Shown: positions 8,351 through 17,169 of the stretch, in pieces | How the letters are laid out: the number at the start of each line of letters is the position of its first letter | Numbering within the stretch: the stretch's first letter is position 1 | Origin: Psychrobacillus sp048572895 | GTDB taxonomy: Bacteria; Bacillota; Bacilli; Bacillales_A; Planococcaceae | DNA length: 64,000 nt | Assembly: GCF_048572895.1 (NCBI RefSeq) | Contig: NZ_CP183878.1 | Coordinates: 2,170,001-2,234,000, forward strand | Reading direction: 5' to 3' | The notes under the pieces: generated by a model | Seen by the model: the letters and a program-made list of their open reading frames with translations, nothing else | What the model was told of the DNA's origin: nothing | The model's database searches: none | Translations under genes and position numbers: made by a program

Positions 8351-9421
8351 TTATTTTATTTCCCCTACGTATATAGATTGTGGGCGGAAAATTGTATTGT
8401 CTTCCAACTGTTCAATAGCATGAGCTGTCCATCCAACCATTCTTGCAATACTGAATGTGGGAGTGAATAATTCTGAAGGCATATTAATGGATCGCATGAT
8501 GGCTGCTGCATAATATTCTACATTCGTGTATAATTTTCTGCCTGGTTTATATTCCGCCAATAACTCAATAATTTCTTTTTCTGCAATTGTTGCAATATCT
8601 AACCATACATCTTTACCTTGAAGCTCCAAACACTTTTCTCGCAATATAATTGAACGTGGATCCTCTGTTTTATATATTCGATGCCCGAAACCCATTATCT
8701 TTTCGCCTTTTACTATTTTATCTATTACGATACGATGAATCTGTGAAGGGTCTTTGAATTCATTTAACATTGAAATAACTCCTGATGGAGCTCCTCCGTG
8801 TAGCGGTCCTTTCATAGTTCCAAGCGCTGAAGTAATCGCAGCTGTTAAATCTGACTCTGTTGATATCGTCACTCGTGCTGCAAAGGTCGATGCATTCAAC
8901 CCATGCTCCATCGTAAGTTTCAAGTATGTTTCCAGTGCTTCCACTTGGACAACACTTGGTATTACACCAGTTAGCATCCATAGATAATTTGCTGTGTGCG
9001 AAAGATCTTTCTTTGCTTCGACTACAGGTAACCCGAGCTGATTTCGATAATGTCTAGCCACTATCATCGGAAGTGCTGCCGTTAAAAGGACTGCCTGGTC
9101 TTCTATTGTCTTTTCTTTATATTCAGCATGTGCATATGCTGAAATACCCGTTCTCATCGCATCCATTAAAGAAATTTCAGTTGGAAGTGCATCTATGATC
9201 GCGATTATATGTGCAGGCAATACTCTATGCTGATTCAACCCAATGTCTTTTTCGAAGCCTCTTTCACCCGTCCATATAAAGGTCGCCAATTGTTCAAATG
9301 TATTAACACCAACTAACTCATCTACTTGTACCCCTCTGTATCTTAGTTCCCCAATGTCACCATCCACTGACGCAATTTTTGTATGAACTGCGACTACATC
9401 CTTTAATCCCTTTTGAAACAT
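8351..9421 (-). CDS. citA: Citrate synthase, CitA type
   Basis: A 356-residue citrate synthase condensing acetyl-CoA with oxaloacetate. Active-site blocks are visible: GPLHGGAPSGV (His), GFGHRIYKTEDPRS (His and CoA-binding) and the C-terminal FSIARMVGWTAHAIEQLEDN with catalytic residues. Length and the short N-terminus (MFQKGLKDVVAVHTKIASVD) match the minor Bacillus citrate synthase CitA rather than CitZ. The divergent LysR gene next door reproduces the B. subtilis citA-citR arrangement. A methylcitrate synthase is the main alternative; no prp genes lie nearby. Confidence 0.85.
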   Translation of the reverse strand: MFQKGLKDVVAVHTKIASVDGDIGELRYRGVQVDELVGVNTFEQLATFIWTGERGFEKDIGLNQHRVLPAHIIAIIDALPTEISLMDAMRTGISAYAHAEYKEKTIEDQAVLLTAALPMIVARHYRNQLGLPVVEAKKDLSHTANYLWMLTGVIPSVVQVEALETYLKLTMEHGLNASTFAARVTISTESDLTAAITSALGTMKGPLHGGAPSGVISMLNEFKDPSQIHRIVIDKIVKGEKIMGFGHRIYKTEDPRSIILREKCLELQGKDVWLDIATIAEKEIIELLAEYKPGRKLYTNVEYYAAAIMRSINMPSELFTPTFSIARMVGWTAHAIEQLEDNTIFRPQSIYVGEIK

Positions 9422-9490
9422 ATATAACTCCTCCTTTACTTTATTATAAAAGATGAACTTGATAATAAAAATTAAATATATATAATCAAA

Positions 9491-9507
9491 TTAATTACTA
9501 TTATTAA
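9491..9507. promoter_or_regulatory. Candidate CitR operator
   Basis: An AT-rich dyad TTAAT-N7-ATTAA lies between the divergent citA and citR genes, just upstream of the citR ribosome site. LysR-type proteins typically bind such interrupted dyads and repress their own gene. Base composition makes chance dyads common here. Confidence 0.35.
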
Positions 9508-9525
9508 TCAAAGAAGGTGTTTATA

Positions 9526-10407
9526 TTGGAATACCAATGGTTAAAAACATTTTGTACCGCAGCAGAAACGCTTAATTTTCGAAAGGCTTCTGAAAAATTA
9601 ATGATGTCTCAACCAAGTGTAACTGTTCATATTCGATTACTGGAGGAACATTTAGGCTCTGCTCTTTTTGATAGGCAAAATAATCGAGTGACCTTATCGG
9701 AAGCAGGAAAATATTTTTTACCCGAAGCACAAAAACTAGTGAACAGTACGGAAAATACGATTCATAAAATGCATGCATTTAAGCAAGGGTATCGCCGAAC
9801 TTGGACAATTGCTATTTCACCTCTTATGGCCGAAACGATTCTTCCTTATTTTTTACGTTCCTTTATGAAGTTGCAGCCCGAGTTGGAAATACATATTCGT
9901 GTGGAGGAATCTTATCTTATCGAAGGTCTCGTGGATTCTGGAGAAGTAAACATCGGCATTTCCGCACTCGACGCGCAGAGAAAGGGAGTAGAATCCATCT
10001 CCTTTTATGAGGATCCAATTTTATTCGTCATGCCTGTGGATACTTATGATGAGGAAAGTGGTCCACCAATTGATGTTAAGGATGTTTTACAAAAAAACTA
10101 TTTATTCACCCATCATCATCCTGTTTTTTGGGACGATCTTCTTGTGAAATTACATAAGCAAATAAACGGAGTGAGAACGATGAAAGTAACACAGGCTCAT
10201 ATTGCCAAACGGTTTATACAAGATGATTTAGGCGTGTCCTTTTTACCACACTCCATAGTTCGTCGTGAGCTGTTGGAAGGCAAAGTAATGCAACCCCACT
10301 TTGATTTATTTGAGCTACCGACTGTTTCAACTTTTATCATCGTGAAAAAGAAAGGTGATTTAGAAAAGTTATTCATTAAGCAAATCTCGAAATTTTATTT
10401 TGGTTGA
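9526..10407 (+). CDS. citR: LysR-family regulator CitR
   Basis: An N-terminal winged helix-turn-helix (NFRKASEKLMMSQPSVTVHI, about residues 17-36) is followed by a periplasmic-binding-like effector domain (residues about 90-293). In B. subtilis, CitR represses citA and is divergent from it, as here. TTG 9526 is chosen because AAGAAGGTG ends six bases upstream; a GTG at 9517 lies inside that ribosome site. Length is normal for the family. Symbol assigned from gene context as well as family. Confidence 0.8.
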   Translation: MEYQWLKTFCTAAETLNFRKASEKLMMSQPSVTVHIRLLEEHLGSALFDRQNNRVTLSEAGKYFLPEAQKLVNSTENTIHKMHAFKQGYRRTWTIAISPLMAETILPYFLRSFMKLQPELEIHIRVEESYLIEGLVDSGEVNIGISALDAQRKGVESISFYEDPILFVMPVDTYDEESGPPIDVKDVLQKNYLFTHHHPVFWDDLLVKLHKQINGVRTMKVTQAHIAKRFIQDDLGVSFLPHSIVRRELLEGKVMQPHFDLFELPTVSTFIIVKKKGDLEKLFIKQISKFYFG

Positions 10408-10598
10408 ATATTAATATAAAACAAGAGCAAAATAAATGGCTCGTTCAGATCACTAGTACAGAAGAATAATTAAAATACAAGAGGTAAACCCATCCACCTA
10501 CATTTGAAATGCCTATTGCACCTAAAATTATTAAAGAATATTTCCCTCTGGACGAATTCACCACTTATATTTAATATTTTATATAATTAATTAAAAAA

Positions 10599-10629
10599 CT
10601 CATCCCAAGATATTTATCTTGGGGGTGAG
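10599..10629. terminator. Hairpin downstream of citR
   Basis: CTCATCCCAAGATA pairs with TATCTTGGGGGTGAG around a two-base loop. There is no T-run after it on the plus strand, so termination is uncertain. The rest of 10408-10643 shows no gene. Confidence 0.35.
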
Positions 10630-10643
10630 GGTGAGTCATAGCA

Positions 10644-10835
10644 GTGCCACCCCGTCGAGAACAGGATCCAAAAAGTCGTCGTAATATAAAACTGTATTTA
10701 ACTGCAAACGGAGCTAAAAGTTATGAAGAAGCCTTTTCTGTTTTTGAGGAATACGATACATTCATTAGCAATCGCTTAACACCAGATGAACTTAAACAAT
10801 TGAAAATACTACTGCTAAAATTAATTGATTTTTAG
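10644..10835 (+). pseudogene. MarR-family regulator, C-terminal remnant
   Basis: The frame encodes PPRREQDPKSRRNIKLYLTA (the wing of a MarR winged helix: basic loop, then a strand of the x-x-L-T-A/E-x-G type), followed by a dimerisation helix ending LTPDELKQLKILLLKLIDF. The whole N-terminal DNA-recognition part is missing, and the ATG has no ribosome site. It is therefore read as a 5'-truncated relic and not a small protein. Confidence 0.6.
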
Positions 10836-10918
10836 AGTCGAAGCAATGATTATTGCATCCTTGCAACTAACCCGATATGCCAAAATGCTATCCTTTTTAT
10901 ATATGTAAATAACATCAA

Positions 10919-10951
10919 AAAACGCTTGGAGAATATTTCTCCAAGCGTTTA
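10919..10951. terminator. Perfect bidirectional hairpin
   Basis: AACGCTTGGAGA (10921-10932) pairs exactly with TCTCCAAGCGTT (10938-10949), flanked by A-run and T-run. It probably ended the decayed marR transcript and stops leftward reading from the gene at 11040-11243. Confidence 0.65.
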
Positions 10952-11039
10952 TTTCACCAGTTAGTTTAAATGTGGTGCGATATAGCCCCTCCGTTAGTCT
11001 TACTCCAACGACCAGCACTCATGGTATTTAATAGCATTT

Positions 11040-11243
11040 CTATGAATTAAGTAAAATAAATTCGTAAGTTCCTTTAATAAATAAAATTATATCTCCGAAT
11101 AAACCTATACAAAAGAACACAAAATAATAGCTTGCATTAGTGATTTCCAATTTAAATAGTTCTTTGAATGCCTGAATAAATAATTTATTAAATTTAAACC
11201 AACTTAGTATCCACCCAATGAGAAGAAAAGTTACAATCGCCAT
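11040..11243 (-). CDS. Hypothetical membrane protein (67 residues)
   Basis: ATG 11243 is chosen because an AAGGAGGAG site lies seven bases upstream; the frame is open to 11276 but without a ribosome site there. The protein starts MAIVTFLLIGWILSWFKFNK and has two hydrophobic segments, the second around YYFVFFCIGLFGDIILFI. No family recognised. A monocistronic gene in a region otherwise full of gene relics. Confidence 0.5.
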   Translation of the reverse strand: MAIVTFLLIGWILSWFKFNKLFIQAFKELFKLEITNASYYFVFFCIGLFGDIILFIKGTYEFILLNS

Positions 11244-11424
11244 TTTCAAATCTCCTCCTTTTAATAAATAAGCCAATATATTTGGATTATTTTACTGTAC
11301 AATCCTGCATCTTTACTATAATACGATTAAGATAAATAAAAGTTATATTATTTATTCTGATTTTTTATCAAAAAGTTATCCTTGCATCTTGAACTATCCT
11401 TCAGCTTTAGTTTAATATGAAAAA

Positions 11425-11455
11425 AGTTTTACTCCTTCTTGAAGTAAAGCACTCC
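11425..11455. repeat. Small hairpin repeat, copy 1
   Basis: A 24-base sequence (TTTACTCC, then TTCTTGAAGTAAAGCA) is shared exactly with 14259-14282. It folds through TTTACT/AGTAAA. Both copies lie in intergenic DNA and are followed by a similar CCGTTAA or CGGTTAA tail. Confidence 0.5.
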
Positions 11456-11506
11456 GTTAATGGAAACCTAATAATAATTTTTATTTTTTGGTTATTTTAA
11501 AACCTG

Positions 11507-11692
11507 TTATTTGCGAGGTAAAATAAGTACTTCTTCATTACCATCCCAGCTTATCGTTCCGGTAATACTTTCATCCACTTGACCTAGTTGGTCTCAGTTA
11601 TTATTTGGTGTTATTGATTGAACTATAGCATCATCATTTATGGGATAGTTCTTTACCCTTCCCCTTGAAAGATGTATACCGTTCCCTTATTG
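11507..11692 (-). pseudogene. Decayed gene, family unknown
   Basis: Leftward reading gives GTVYIFQGEG, a frame change, then KNYPINDDAIVQSITPNNN, a stop, and finally DESITGTISWDGNEEVLILP with a terminal RK and stop. The fragments read like one secreted or cytosolic protein interrupted by a frameshift and a nonsense codon. No start remains. The rest of 11244-11700 shows no gene. Confidence 0.4.
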
Positions 11693-11699
11693 CTACATA

Positions 11700-12158
11700 T
11701 TACTTTTGATTTCCATTTTTAGCATTATCCTTACTGTAACACACATAATTTTTCTTAATTTTATATGTGTGACAAGCCCCACCATGTTCATCATAAATTT
11801 CTTTCCCAACAACCAATTCTATACTCCTATCGCCATATTCATCATAATTGGTGACAGAAAGTAATTCATCACCAAACCAATTTAACTGGACTCGCCCCTT
11901 CGCATCACTAAAATAAACTGTTCGTTCTATTTCATCCTCTAAATGAAATATGACATTCACATACGTATTGACTCCACCAGCTGCCCCACCATAATTTTGA
12001 TAGTAAACTTGAGCAGAATATCCACCGTTTGGTGAAGTGACTATATTCCCATCTTTTTCACCATTAGTATAGTGAAAGTTATAAGTAAAATGATTGTAGA
12101 TTAAATATAAGCAAAAGAGTAAAGCCATTATCAAAATTACTTTGAGGATTTTCTTCAT
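11700..12158 (-). CDS. DUF5412-like secreted or anchored protein
   Basis: A 152-residue protein with an N-terminal hydrophobic helix (ILKVILIMALLFCLYLIY) and an extracytoplasmic beta-rich domain carrying SPNGGYSAQVYYQNYGGAAG. This pattern fits the DUF5412 proteins of Bacillus. Two cysteines near the C-terminus (CHTYKIKKNYVCY) could form a disulphide outside the cell. ATG 12158 has a GGCGGAG site. Single gene; function unknown. Confidence 0.55.
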   Translation of the reverse strand: MKKILKVILIMALLFCLYLIYNHFTYNFHYTNGEKDGNIVTSPNGGYSAQVYYQNYGGAAGGVNTYVNVIFHLEDEIERTVYFSDAKGRVQLNWFGDELLSVTNYDEYGDRSIELVVGKEIYDEHGGACHTYKIKKNYVCYSKDNAKNGNQK

Positions 12159-12223
12159 ATTCTCTCCGCCTTCTTTAATAACACAAATTGTGTTTCACTT
12201 CTCTCACCAATAAAGTCCGTTTG

Positions 12224-12454
12224 TTATAAGAGTAACATTATGAAAATCAAACTGAATACAATCCATACACTAAGTTGATTATCAATCCGTTTATCTAAGA
12301 ATTTAAAATGTCCATCTAACCTTTTATAGAAATAACTAAGGGTTAAGCACAATAGTACGAGTCTATTCTCCTTAACCATAGGTTCAATAAAATAAAAATA
12401 AATGCCAAACACAATCAGAGCCATTAATAATTAGATCATGCTGAATATTTTCAT
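12224..12454 (-). pseudogene. Small membrane protein gene with early nonsense codon
   Basis: An ATG at 12454 with an AAAGGTAGG site starts MKIFSMI, then meets TAA at 12433-12431. The same frame continues as LLMALIVFGIYFYFIEPMVK and onwards to a normal stop. The ribosome site belongs to the upstream ATG; the internal ATG at 12424 has none. The gene therefore looks inactivated by one point mutation. The family is unknown; the product would have two or three membrane helices. Confidence 0.5.
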
Positions 12455-12482
12455 TTAATTTCTGCCTACCTTTATTAGTTCG

Positions 12483-13226
12483 TCATCTTTCTAAAGATGA
12501 CTTTTTTGCCTTTATAACGATAAAAGAGGGCCTTCTTTTTTCATTAATCAATTTCGGCATTTTTTCTAATCCTGTTGGAATTGACTGTGGTTCAATAATT
12601 TTTTCTAATACAAGACCCTTGTTAATAAGCGTATTAATTAATGTTGAAATCGTTCTATGATACTTAATAACACCATCTATATACCAATGTTGCTCTCCTT
12701 CTTCTTGATAATTATCCAATGCCCAATGTAATCTATTTCCTTCATTATCATCAACCCAATTGCTCATCTTTTTTCGTGCAGTCACAATTGGATGTTCCGT
12801 TGAAAAAATAAATTCTCCATTCTTATTTAATAAGCTAGTAACTTTTTCGATTGTAGCTGAGTAATCAGCTATATAATGAACTGCAAGAGAACTTACGATT
12901 AAGTCAAATTTATGGTTTTGTAAATCTAAGTCTTCTATTGAGGTACAAATATAATTTATTTTCTCATGATTGTTTTCTTTGTTAGCATATTCAATCATAT
13001 TCTTTGAGATATCTATTCCCACAACCTTCGAAGCACCATTTTCTATACAGTACTTTGCAAAATCACCTGCTCCACAACCCAAATCTAATATGTTCTTTCC
13101 ATCGAGGCTTGGGAGTACAGATTTAATTGCAGGTTGTTCTATAAAATCATTGTAGGTTTTGCCACTGTTTCTTAAAGAGGTATAACCTTTAAAGAAGATC
13201 TCATTATCATAGATATTTTGTTTCAT
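12483..13226 (-). CDS. Class I SAM-dependent methyltransferase
   Basis: A 247-residue methyltransferase with motif I ILDLGCGAGDFAKYCIENGA (residues about 45-64), the acidic VVGIDISKNMIEYA strand end, and motif IV-like FDLIVSSLAVHYI. This pattern is typical of small-molecule or quinone-type methyltransferases; the acceptor is unknown. ATG 13226 has a GGGGAGTGG site. It is different in sequence from the methyltransferase at 7050-7850, so it is not a recent duplicate. Confidence 0.75.
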   Translation of the reverse strand: MKQNIYDNEIFFKGYTSLRNSGKTYNDFIEQPAIKSVLPSLDGKNILDLGCGAGDFAKYCIENGASKVVGIDISKNMIEYANKENNHEKINYICTSIEDLDLQNHKFDLIVSSLAVHYIADYSATIEKVTSLLNKNGEFIFSTEHPIVTARKKMSNWVDDNEGNRLHWALDNYQEEGEQHWYIDGVIKYHRTISTLINTLINKGLVLEKIIEPQSIPTGLEKMPKLINEKRRPSFIVIKAKKSSLER

Positions 13227-13372
13227 TTAATCCACTCCCCATTCTTTAATTCTAGTTCTTGAAAATTATAAACAAAGCTTTTTCTTATTAAAGTAAACTG
13301 CGCTTTAGGTCAATAAGAAACTATTAAAGCTAACCCAAAAAAATATAAATAAGAATCTTTTATTCAGTCATA

Positions 13373-13620
13373 TCAATCTGGATTAGCCTGTACGTTTATA
13401 GAATGTTTCTTTTTCTTATTTATTTTTTTCGTTATACTTCCTGTGCAGCCCACAAGAAACATAAGAATTGCAATTATTTAAAGAGGCACAAATATAAACA
13501 GAAATCCTATTCCTGCAAATCCATCTTGTGTGATGTCACTTAAAATGATTGAACCAGCAACAGTGAATATCGGCGAAAAAATTATCGCAAAGTACACGCC
13601 CCATATATCATAAAATTAAA
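13373..13620 (-). pseudogene. Decayed small membrane protein
   Basis: Leftward reading gives YDIWGVYFAIIFSPIFTVAG and GFAGIGFLFIFVPL, a TAA, then IIAILMFLVGCTGSITKKIN and a basic tail to a stop. The frame is otherwise intact for about 70 codons, with another stop upstream. No start codon or ribosome site was found. The rest of 13227-13795 shows no gene. Confidence 0.4.
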
Positions 13621-13795
13621 TGTCCAAGAACGTTTAAAAGTAAGAATAAAAGCCATTATAAAAAAATTATAAGCACTGCGGATAAAGAGGTTATAATTTG
13701 AACCACTCTCCTTTAATTTTCTATCTTTTTATAGCTCTTGTTCAACTAATCTGCCGCTATATTTTAAGTACAATCCGTCACAATATCATATCTAC

Positions 13796-14173
13796 TCAGT
13801 TAATTACCTCCAACAGTTGAAGAAAATACTCTATATTATACATAATAATTACGTTTAAAATTATAAAAATAATTGTAGCAACATATTGTTTTGAGTTCTC
13901 TAGGTATTTCCACTCCAGAATAGACTGAAAACTCAATAATAAAGTTATATAGATGATCCAATACCACTTAATAACATTCATTGTGTCCTTTGAAACGACA
14001 AACGGAAGAGTGCATAAAAAGATAACTAAAATAATGCCTCTTCCCCATCGGTCAATATTTTTACCCGAAGTTTCAGAAATTCTTTTCTTTTTAACACGAA
14101 GTAATTTATTTATAATTTTTTCAAATAAGAACACCAAAATTATAAAAACAATAAAAAACACTAAAAATCTCAC
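13796..14173 (-). CDS. DUF4181-like membrane protein
   Basis: Three hydrophobic segments surround a cytosolic KKKRISETSGKNIDRWGRG loop, a pattern of DUF4181 proteins. GTG 14173 is chosen because AGTGAGGGG lies seven bases upstream; the frame is open to 14188. The product begins MRFLVFFIVFIILVFLFEK and is about 125 residues. Function unknown. It has no operon partner. Confidence 0.5.
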   Translation of the reverse strand: MRFLVFFIVFIILVFLFEKIINKLLRVKKKRISETSGKNIDRWGRGIILVIFLCTLPFVVSKDTMNVIKWYWIIYITLLLSFQSILEWKYLENSKQYVATIIFIILNVIIMYNIEYFLQLLEVIN

Positions 14174-14250
14174 AACAAATCCCCTCACTTATATCTATAT
14201 TAGGCCATAGTGTTTCCAGTTTGCTTGTCGGATTAACCAGTAGCTAATAA

Positions 14251-14284
14251 AAAAAGGCTTTACTCCTTCTTGAAGTAAAGCACC
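14251..14284. repeat. Small hairpin repeat, copy 2
   Basis: Second copy of the 24-base hairpin seen at 11428-11451. Here the stem is longer (GCTTTACT/AGTAAAGC) and is preceded by a run of seven A, so leftward it could terminate transcription. Confidence 0.5.
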
Positions 14285-14377
14285 GGTTAACTTAAACTAC
14301 TTGTTTAATTTTCTCCAAATCAATGTTGCAATCCTTTCTTCCACTAAATTGCTTTTTTTGTTGAAGAAAACTTTCTA

Positions 14378-14560
14378 TTATCCTTGTCGTTGATCTTGAT
14401 TTTTTCTACTTAAACCAAATACCGTGGAAGAGAAAATAAATATGGCTGTGCATAACCACATAGTAATTCCATTCCATTGTCCATCCAAAAGAGTTATATT
14501 AGTTAAAATTATTATTTGCATTAAACAAATTGAAATATATAAAACTAAGTTAAATCGCAT
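14378..14560 (-). CDS. Small membrane protein (60 residues)
   Basis: ATG 14560 is used because GAAGGGGGAAG lies nine bases upstream; the frame is open to 14623 without a ribosome site. The product has two hydrophobic segments (LVLYISICLMQIIILTNI and ITMWLCTAIFIFSSTVFGL) and a short charged tail. No family recognised. Confidence 0.45.
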   Translation of the reverse strand: MRFNLVLYISICLMQIIILTNITLLDGQWNGITMWLCTAIFIFSSTVFGLSRKNQDQRQG

Positions 14561-14652
14561 ATGTTCTTCCCCCTTCACTTTTATACGATTAAAAAGATAA
14601 TAAGTTACATTTTTAATTAACAAAATCCTTTTCTCTTACTTTTTGTAGTATA

Positions 14653-14778
14653 TTACTTGTCATTATTTTTATAGTAAATCAAAAAATCAGTCCACTGATC
14701 ATTCTCTAATGAAAACTTTTTTCTTTCGCATTCAAAGATAAATCCAGCTTTTTCAGCAAGTACGATCATATAATTTTT
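14653..14778 (-). pseudogene. GNAT acetyltransferase, C-terminal remnant
   Basis: About 40 codons read AEKAGFIFECERKKFSLEND followed by QWTDFLIYYKNNDK and a stop, the last strand-helix unit of a GNAT N-acetyltransferase of the RimJ-like type. The upstream part, including the acetyl-CoA loop, is gone and is replaced by the relic at 14753-14932, which runs in another frame. Confidence 0.55.
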
Positions 14779-14932
14779 CACTCTCTATGCTGATGACGCT
14801 TTCCTCCAAAGGAAGAACATGTCCATATGGAGTGGTAGGCTCTTCAAAATAACTCGTGCCATTTGCAAAGATGGAGGTTGGATTTATGTAAATACTAGCT
14901 AATACGAGTAAAATTATTACTAGCTTTCTTAT
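14753..14932 (-). pseudogene. Secreted small protein, truncated and lacking a start
   Basis: The frame encodes a clear signal-like sequence (IRKLVIILLVLASIYINPTS, then IFA-NG) and a mature part TSYFEEPTTPYGHVLPLEES, before running into the GNAT remnant and stopping. The expected start position reads ATA, with a GGGGAG site upstream, so ATG to ATA loss is likely. Two truncated genes appear joined near 14770. Confidence 0.4.
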
Positions 14933-14958
14933 TGTCTTTCTCCCCTTTTTTGGGACCG

Positions 14959-15522
14959 TTATGTTATTTCATCTATAATAGTCGAGTCAACTTTCGTCCA
15001 TGCTTTTATTGCTAAGTAGAGTTCTTCCACAGATCGCGAGCTATCGAGTTTTAATACAGGACTTTTAGATAATTCCATTTCATAGCTTTGCGCTGCATAG
15101 GTTCCTATCATCGTTTTATCTTTTTCCTTCAAATACGTTTTACACCATTCTAAGAATTCATTCGTATTATTTCCATATTCATCCGTCCATGTTTTCTTAG
15201 GATTATCGCGTCTAATTTCCCTTTTTCTTAAGCGCTCCATTCTAATTTCTTCATCTAGATAGAGGAATACAAATAAATTGCGGTTACTAAACCCATTAGG
15301 ATTCCATGAAAAAACAGATCCTGAAACGACATATTGGTCATTGGATTCTATATCTTTTTCATACATTTCTATTCGCTTTTCAATCGAATGATTTTCTGTA
15401 AATGTTTCATCTTTCCACAGGTATCTATCTGTATCAATCCACATAATATTTTCATTTTCGCTTATAAATTTTGCTAAAGTACTTTTGCCCGTTCCCGAAC
15501 CACCTATTATTTGTACTTTCAT
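14959..15522 (-). CDS. P-loop adenylate-kinase-like protein
   Basis: Starts MKVQIIGGSGTGKSTLAKFI with a Walker A loop GGSGTGKST and a lid-type RLRKREIRRDN segment (about residues 100-110). This is the pattern of DNA-topology-modulation FlaR/adenylate-kinase-like proteins, probable nucleoside or small-molecule kinases. ATG 15522 is preferred to 15540 because GGAGAAGGG lies seven bases upstream. Length, 187 residues, is usual. Substrate unknown; single gene. Confidence 0.65.
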   Translation of the reverse strand: MKVQIIGGSGTGKSTLAKFISENENIMWIDTDRYLWKDETFTENHSIEKRIEMYEKDIESNDQYVVSGSVFSWNPNGFSNRNLFVFLYLDEEIRMERLRKREIRRDNPKKTWTDEYGNNTNEFLEWCKTYLKEKDKTMIGTYAAQSYEMELSKSPVLKLDSSRSVEELYLAIKAWTKVDSTIIDEIT

Positions 15523-15604
15523 TTGATTTCCCTTCTCCAATTATCCATATCCTATGTATTCAATAAGCTTGGATAATACTCCTTCTAGTTTTGACAACGG
15601 GGTT

Positions 15605-16021
15605 TTAATGAAACCTCTTCTTTCCTAATAAACTAAATAGTACAACAGCCACTACGAATAAAATAAAATAATAATAAGGATTCCAATGAGAACTCGCTTT
15701 ATGCACAAAGACTGCTTTCACATACTTCTCTTTTTTCACCCGAACAGCAATAGCTGTATCTGTTGAAATATCGCTTATTGCAAAATATTGTGTGCCTTTT
15801 GGATACTCATTAGAAGCATTACCATAATAGTTACCTGTCGTATCGTTAGGCTTTGTTTTTACTTCCCCTATACGTTTGCTAATTACACTGTTCTTAACCT
15901 CTTCAGTAGTCACTTCATATACATTTCCACTCCAAACAACAAATGGATAAGCCCAACTTAATGCTTGAGCAGAAGTCGTTGCCAAAATAATCAATAAAAA
16001 GACTAATGTTATTTTTTTCAA
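15605..16021 (-). CDS. Hypothetical exported protein with C-terminal anchor
   Basis: TTG 16021 is chosen since GGGTGGGAG precedes it; the product then begins MKKITLVFLLIILATTSAQA, a typical signal peptide. A mature domain of about 80 residues follows, and then a hydrophobic segment PYYYFILFVVAVVLFSLLG with a basic tail. This makes a sorted or anchored surface protein with the bulk outside the membrane. No family recognised. Confidence 0.5.
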   Translation of the reverse strand: MKKITLVFLLIILATTSAQALSWAYPFVVWSGNVYEVTTEEVKNSVISKRIGEVKTKPNDTTGNYYGNASNEYPKGTQYFAISDISTDTAIAVRVKKEKYVKAVFVHKASSHWNPYYYFILFVVAVVLFSLLGKKRFH

Positions 16022-16279
16022 GAATCTCCCACCCAATATTATTATTTCACTACTTACTAATTGAAAGCTTCCCCTTACCACTATCTTTATTAAATTTATA
16101 GAATTCCATTATGTGCATCCAAAGTATTCGTATATAATACTTATTCAACCATGTCTGAGTTTCTTTTGTTATGCAATTTTATAGATTTTGAGCATATGTT
16201 TATTTTCTTGGGAGTTTAAATACATTATTGCACAATTCTATTTTTTTAGATTTGAGAACATTAAATGTGGTTACTGAAA

Positions 16280-17101
16280 CTACATAAGGAATTGTGTAAA
16301 CCACGCAATATACTTTGCACCTGGTATGAATAAGACCTGTGCTAAAAGTGTTCCTAACAGTCTTGATGTAACCATCATAATAGAGGCACTTTTTAATGTG
16401 ACATAGTTCCCTTTTTTGTTGAGTACATCATCTGCTAGAATTGAAATTTTAGGGTCAATAAATACAATTAGTAAGATTGTAGCTACACCATTTATTAAAC
16501 CCGATGCCATAACAGCAGTTGTTGCTCTTTCAGGTGCAAGCAACGCTGCATATAGTGCAGATAAAACTCCAATTGTATAAATCGCTGTTATTAATATATT
16601 AATGCAAAATAATTTAATAGGTATATCTCGCCAACTCATATCTTTCAAATAAGTATATCTTGGTAGATGAATATGCTTTTTTGCACGTTTTAAATATGAT
16701 AATGTAAATCCTTTTTTCAATAACGCTGGAATTGAACCTCTTTCTTCTGCTAAATGAATGATTGCCCTCGAAAAAAAAGCAATAAAAGTCGGCAACAAAA
16801 GTAAACCTATTATTGTGCCTAATGTTGCAGAGCCAATTAGAATTCGATACTGACTTTCGACAAATTCTAAAGCATTTTCTTTTGGTGCATTATCGATCAA
16901 ACTTCCCGTAAAAGGTTGTTGCATCATATTCGCTAGTCTTGAAACCATTACCATCACATTAAATAGGGAAAGTGCCGATGCTAATAGTTTCACTCTTGCA
17001 CCAGATAAACGTACTGAATAAGCTAAGGTTTCGATTGAATGAATTATTAAGATAAATAATGCAATCATTACTAATTGCGTTGTGAAAAATTCCAATGACA
17101 T
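16280..17101 (-). CDS. amj: Lipid II flippase Amj
   Basis: A 273-residue protein with six or seven membrane helices and the family-like segment SIETLAYSVRLSGARVKLLA near residue 22, followed by ALSLFNVMVMVSRLANMMQ. It matches the DUF2837/Amj family (B. subtilis YdaH). Amj moves the peptidoglycan precursor lipid II across the membrane and can replace MurJ. In B. subtilis it is induced by envelope stress through sigma-M; no such promoter was confirmed here. Single gene. Confidence 0.75.
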   Translation of the reverse strand: MSLEFFTTQLVMIALFILIIHSIETLAYSVRLSGARVKLLASALSLFNVMVMVSRLANMMQQPFTGSLIDNAPKENALEFVESQYRILIGSATLGTIIGLLLLPTFIAFFSRAIIHLAEERGSIPALLKKGFTLSYLKRAKKHIHLPRYTYLKDMSWRDIPIKLFCINILITAIYTIGVLSALYAALLAPERATTAVMASGLINGVATILLIVFIDPKISILADDVLNKKGNYVTLKSASIMMVTSRLLGTLLAQVLFIPGAKYIAWFTQFLM

Positions 17102-17169
17102 TACCTACTCCACTTTTAATTGTTTAAAATAGTTTCCGATTTCTGGTCTATATCTATCTCCTATTTGCT

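Noticed and set aside
8351..9421. Methylcitrate synthase (prpC/mmgD)
   Set aside because: No prp or mmg genes adjoin it, while the divergent LysR gene reproduces the citA-citR layout.
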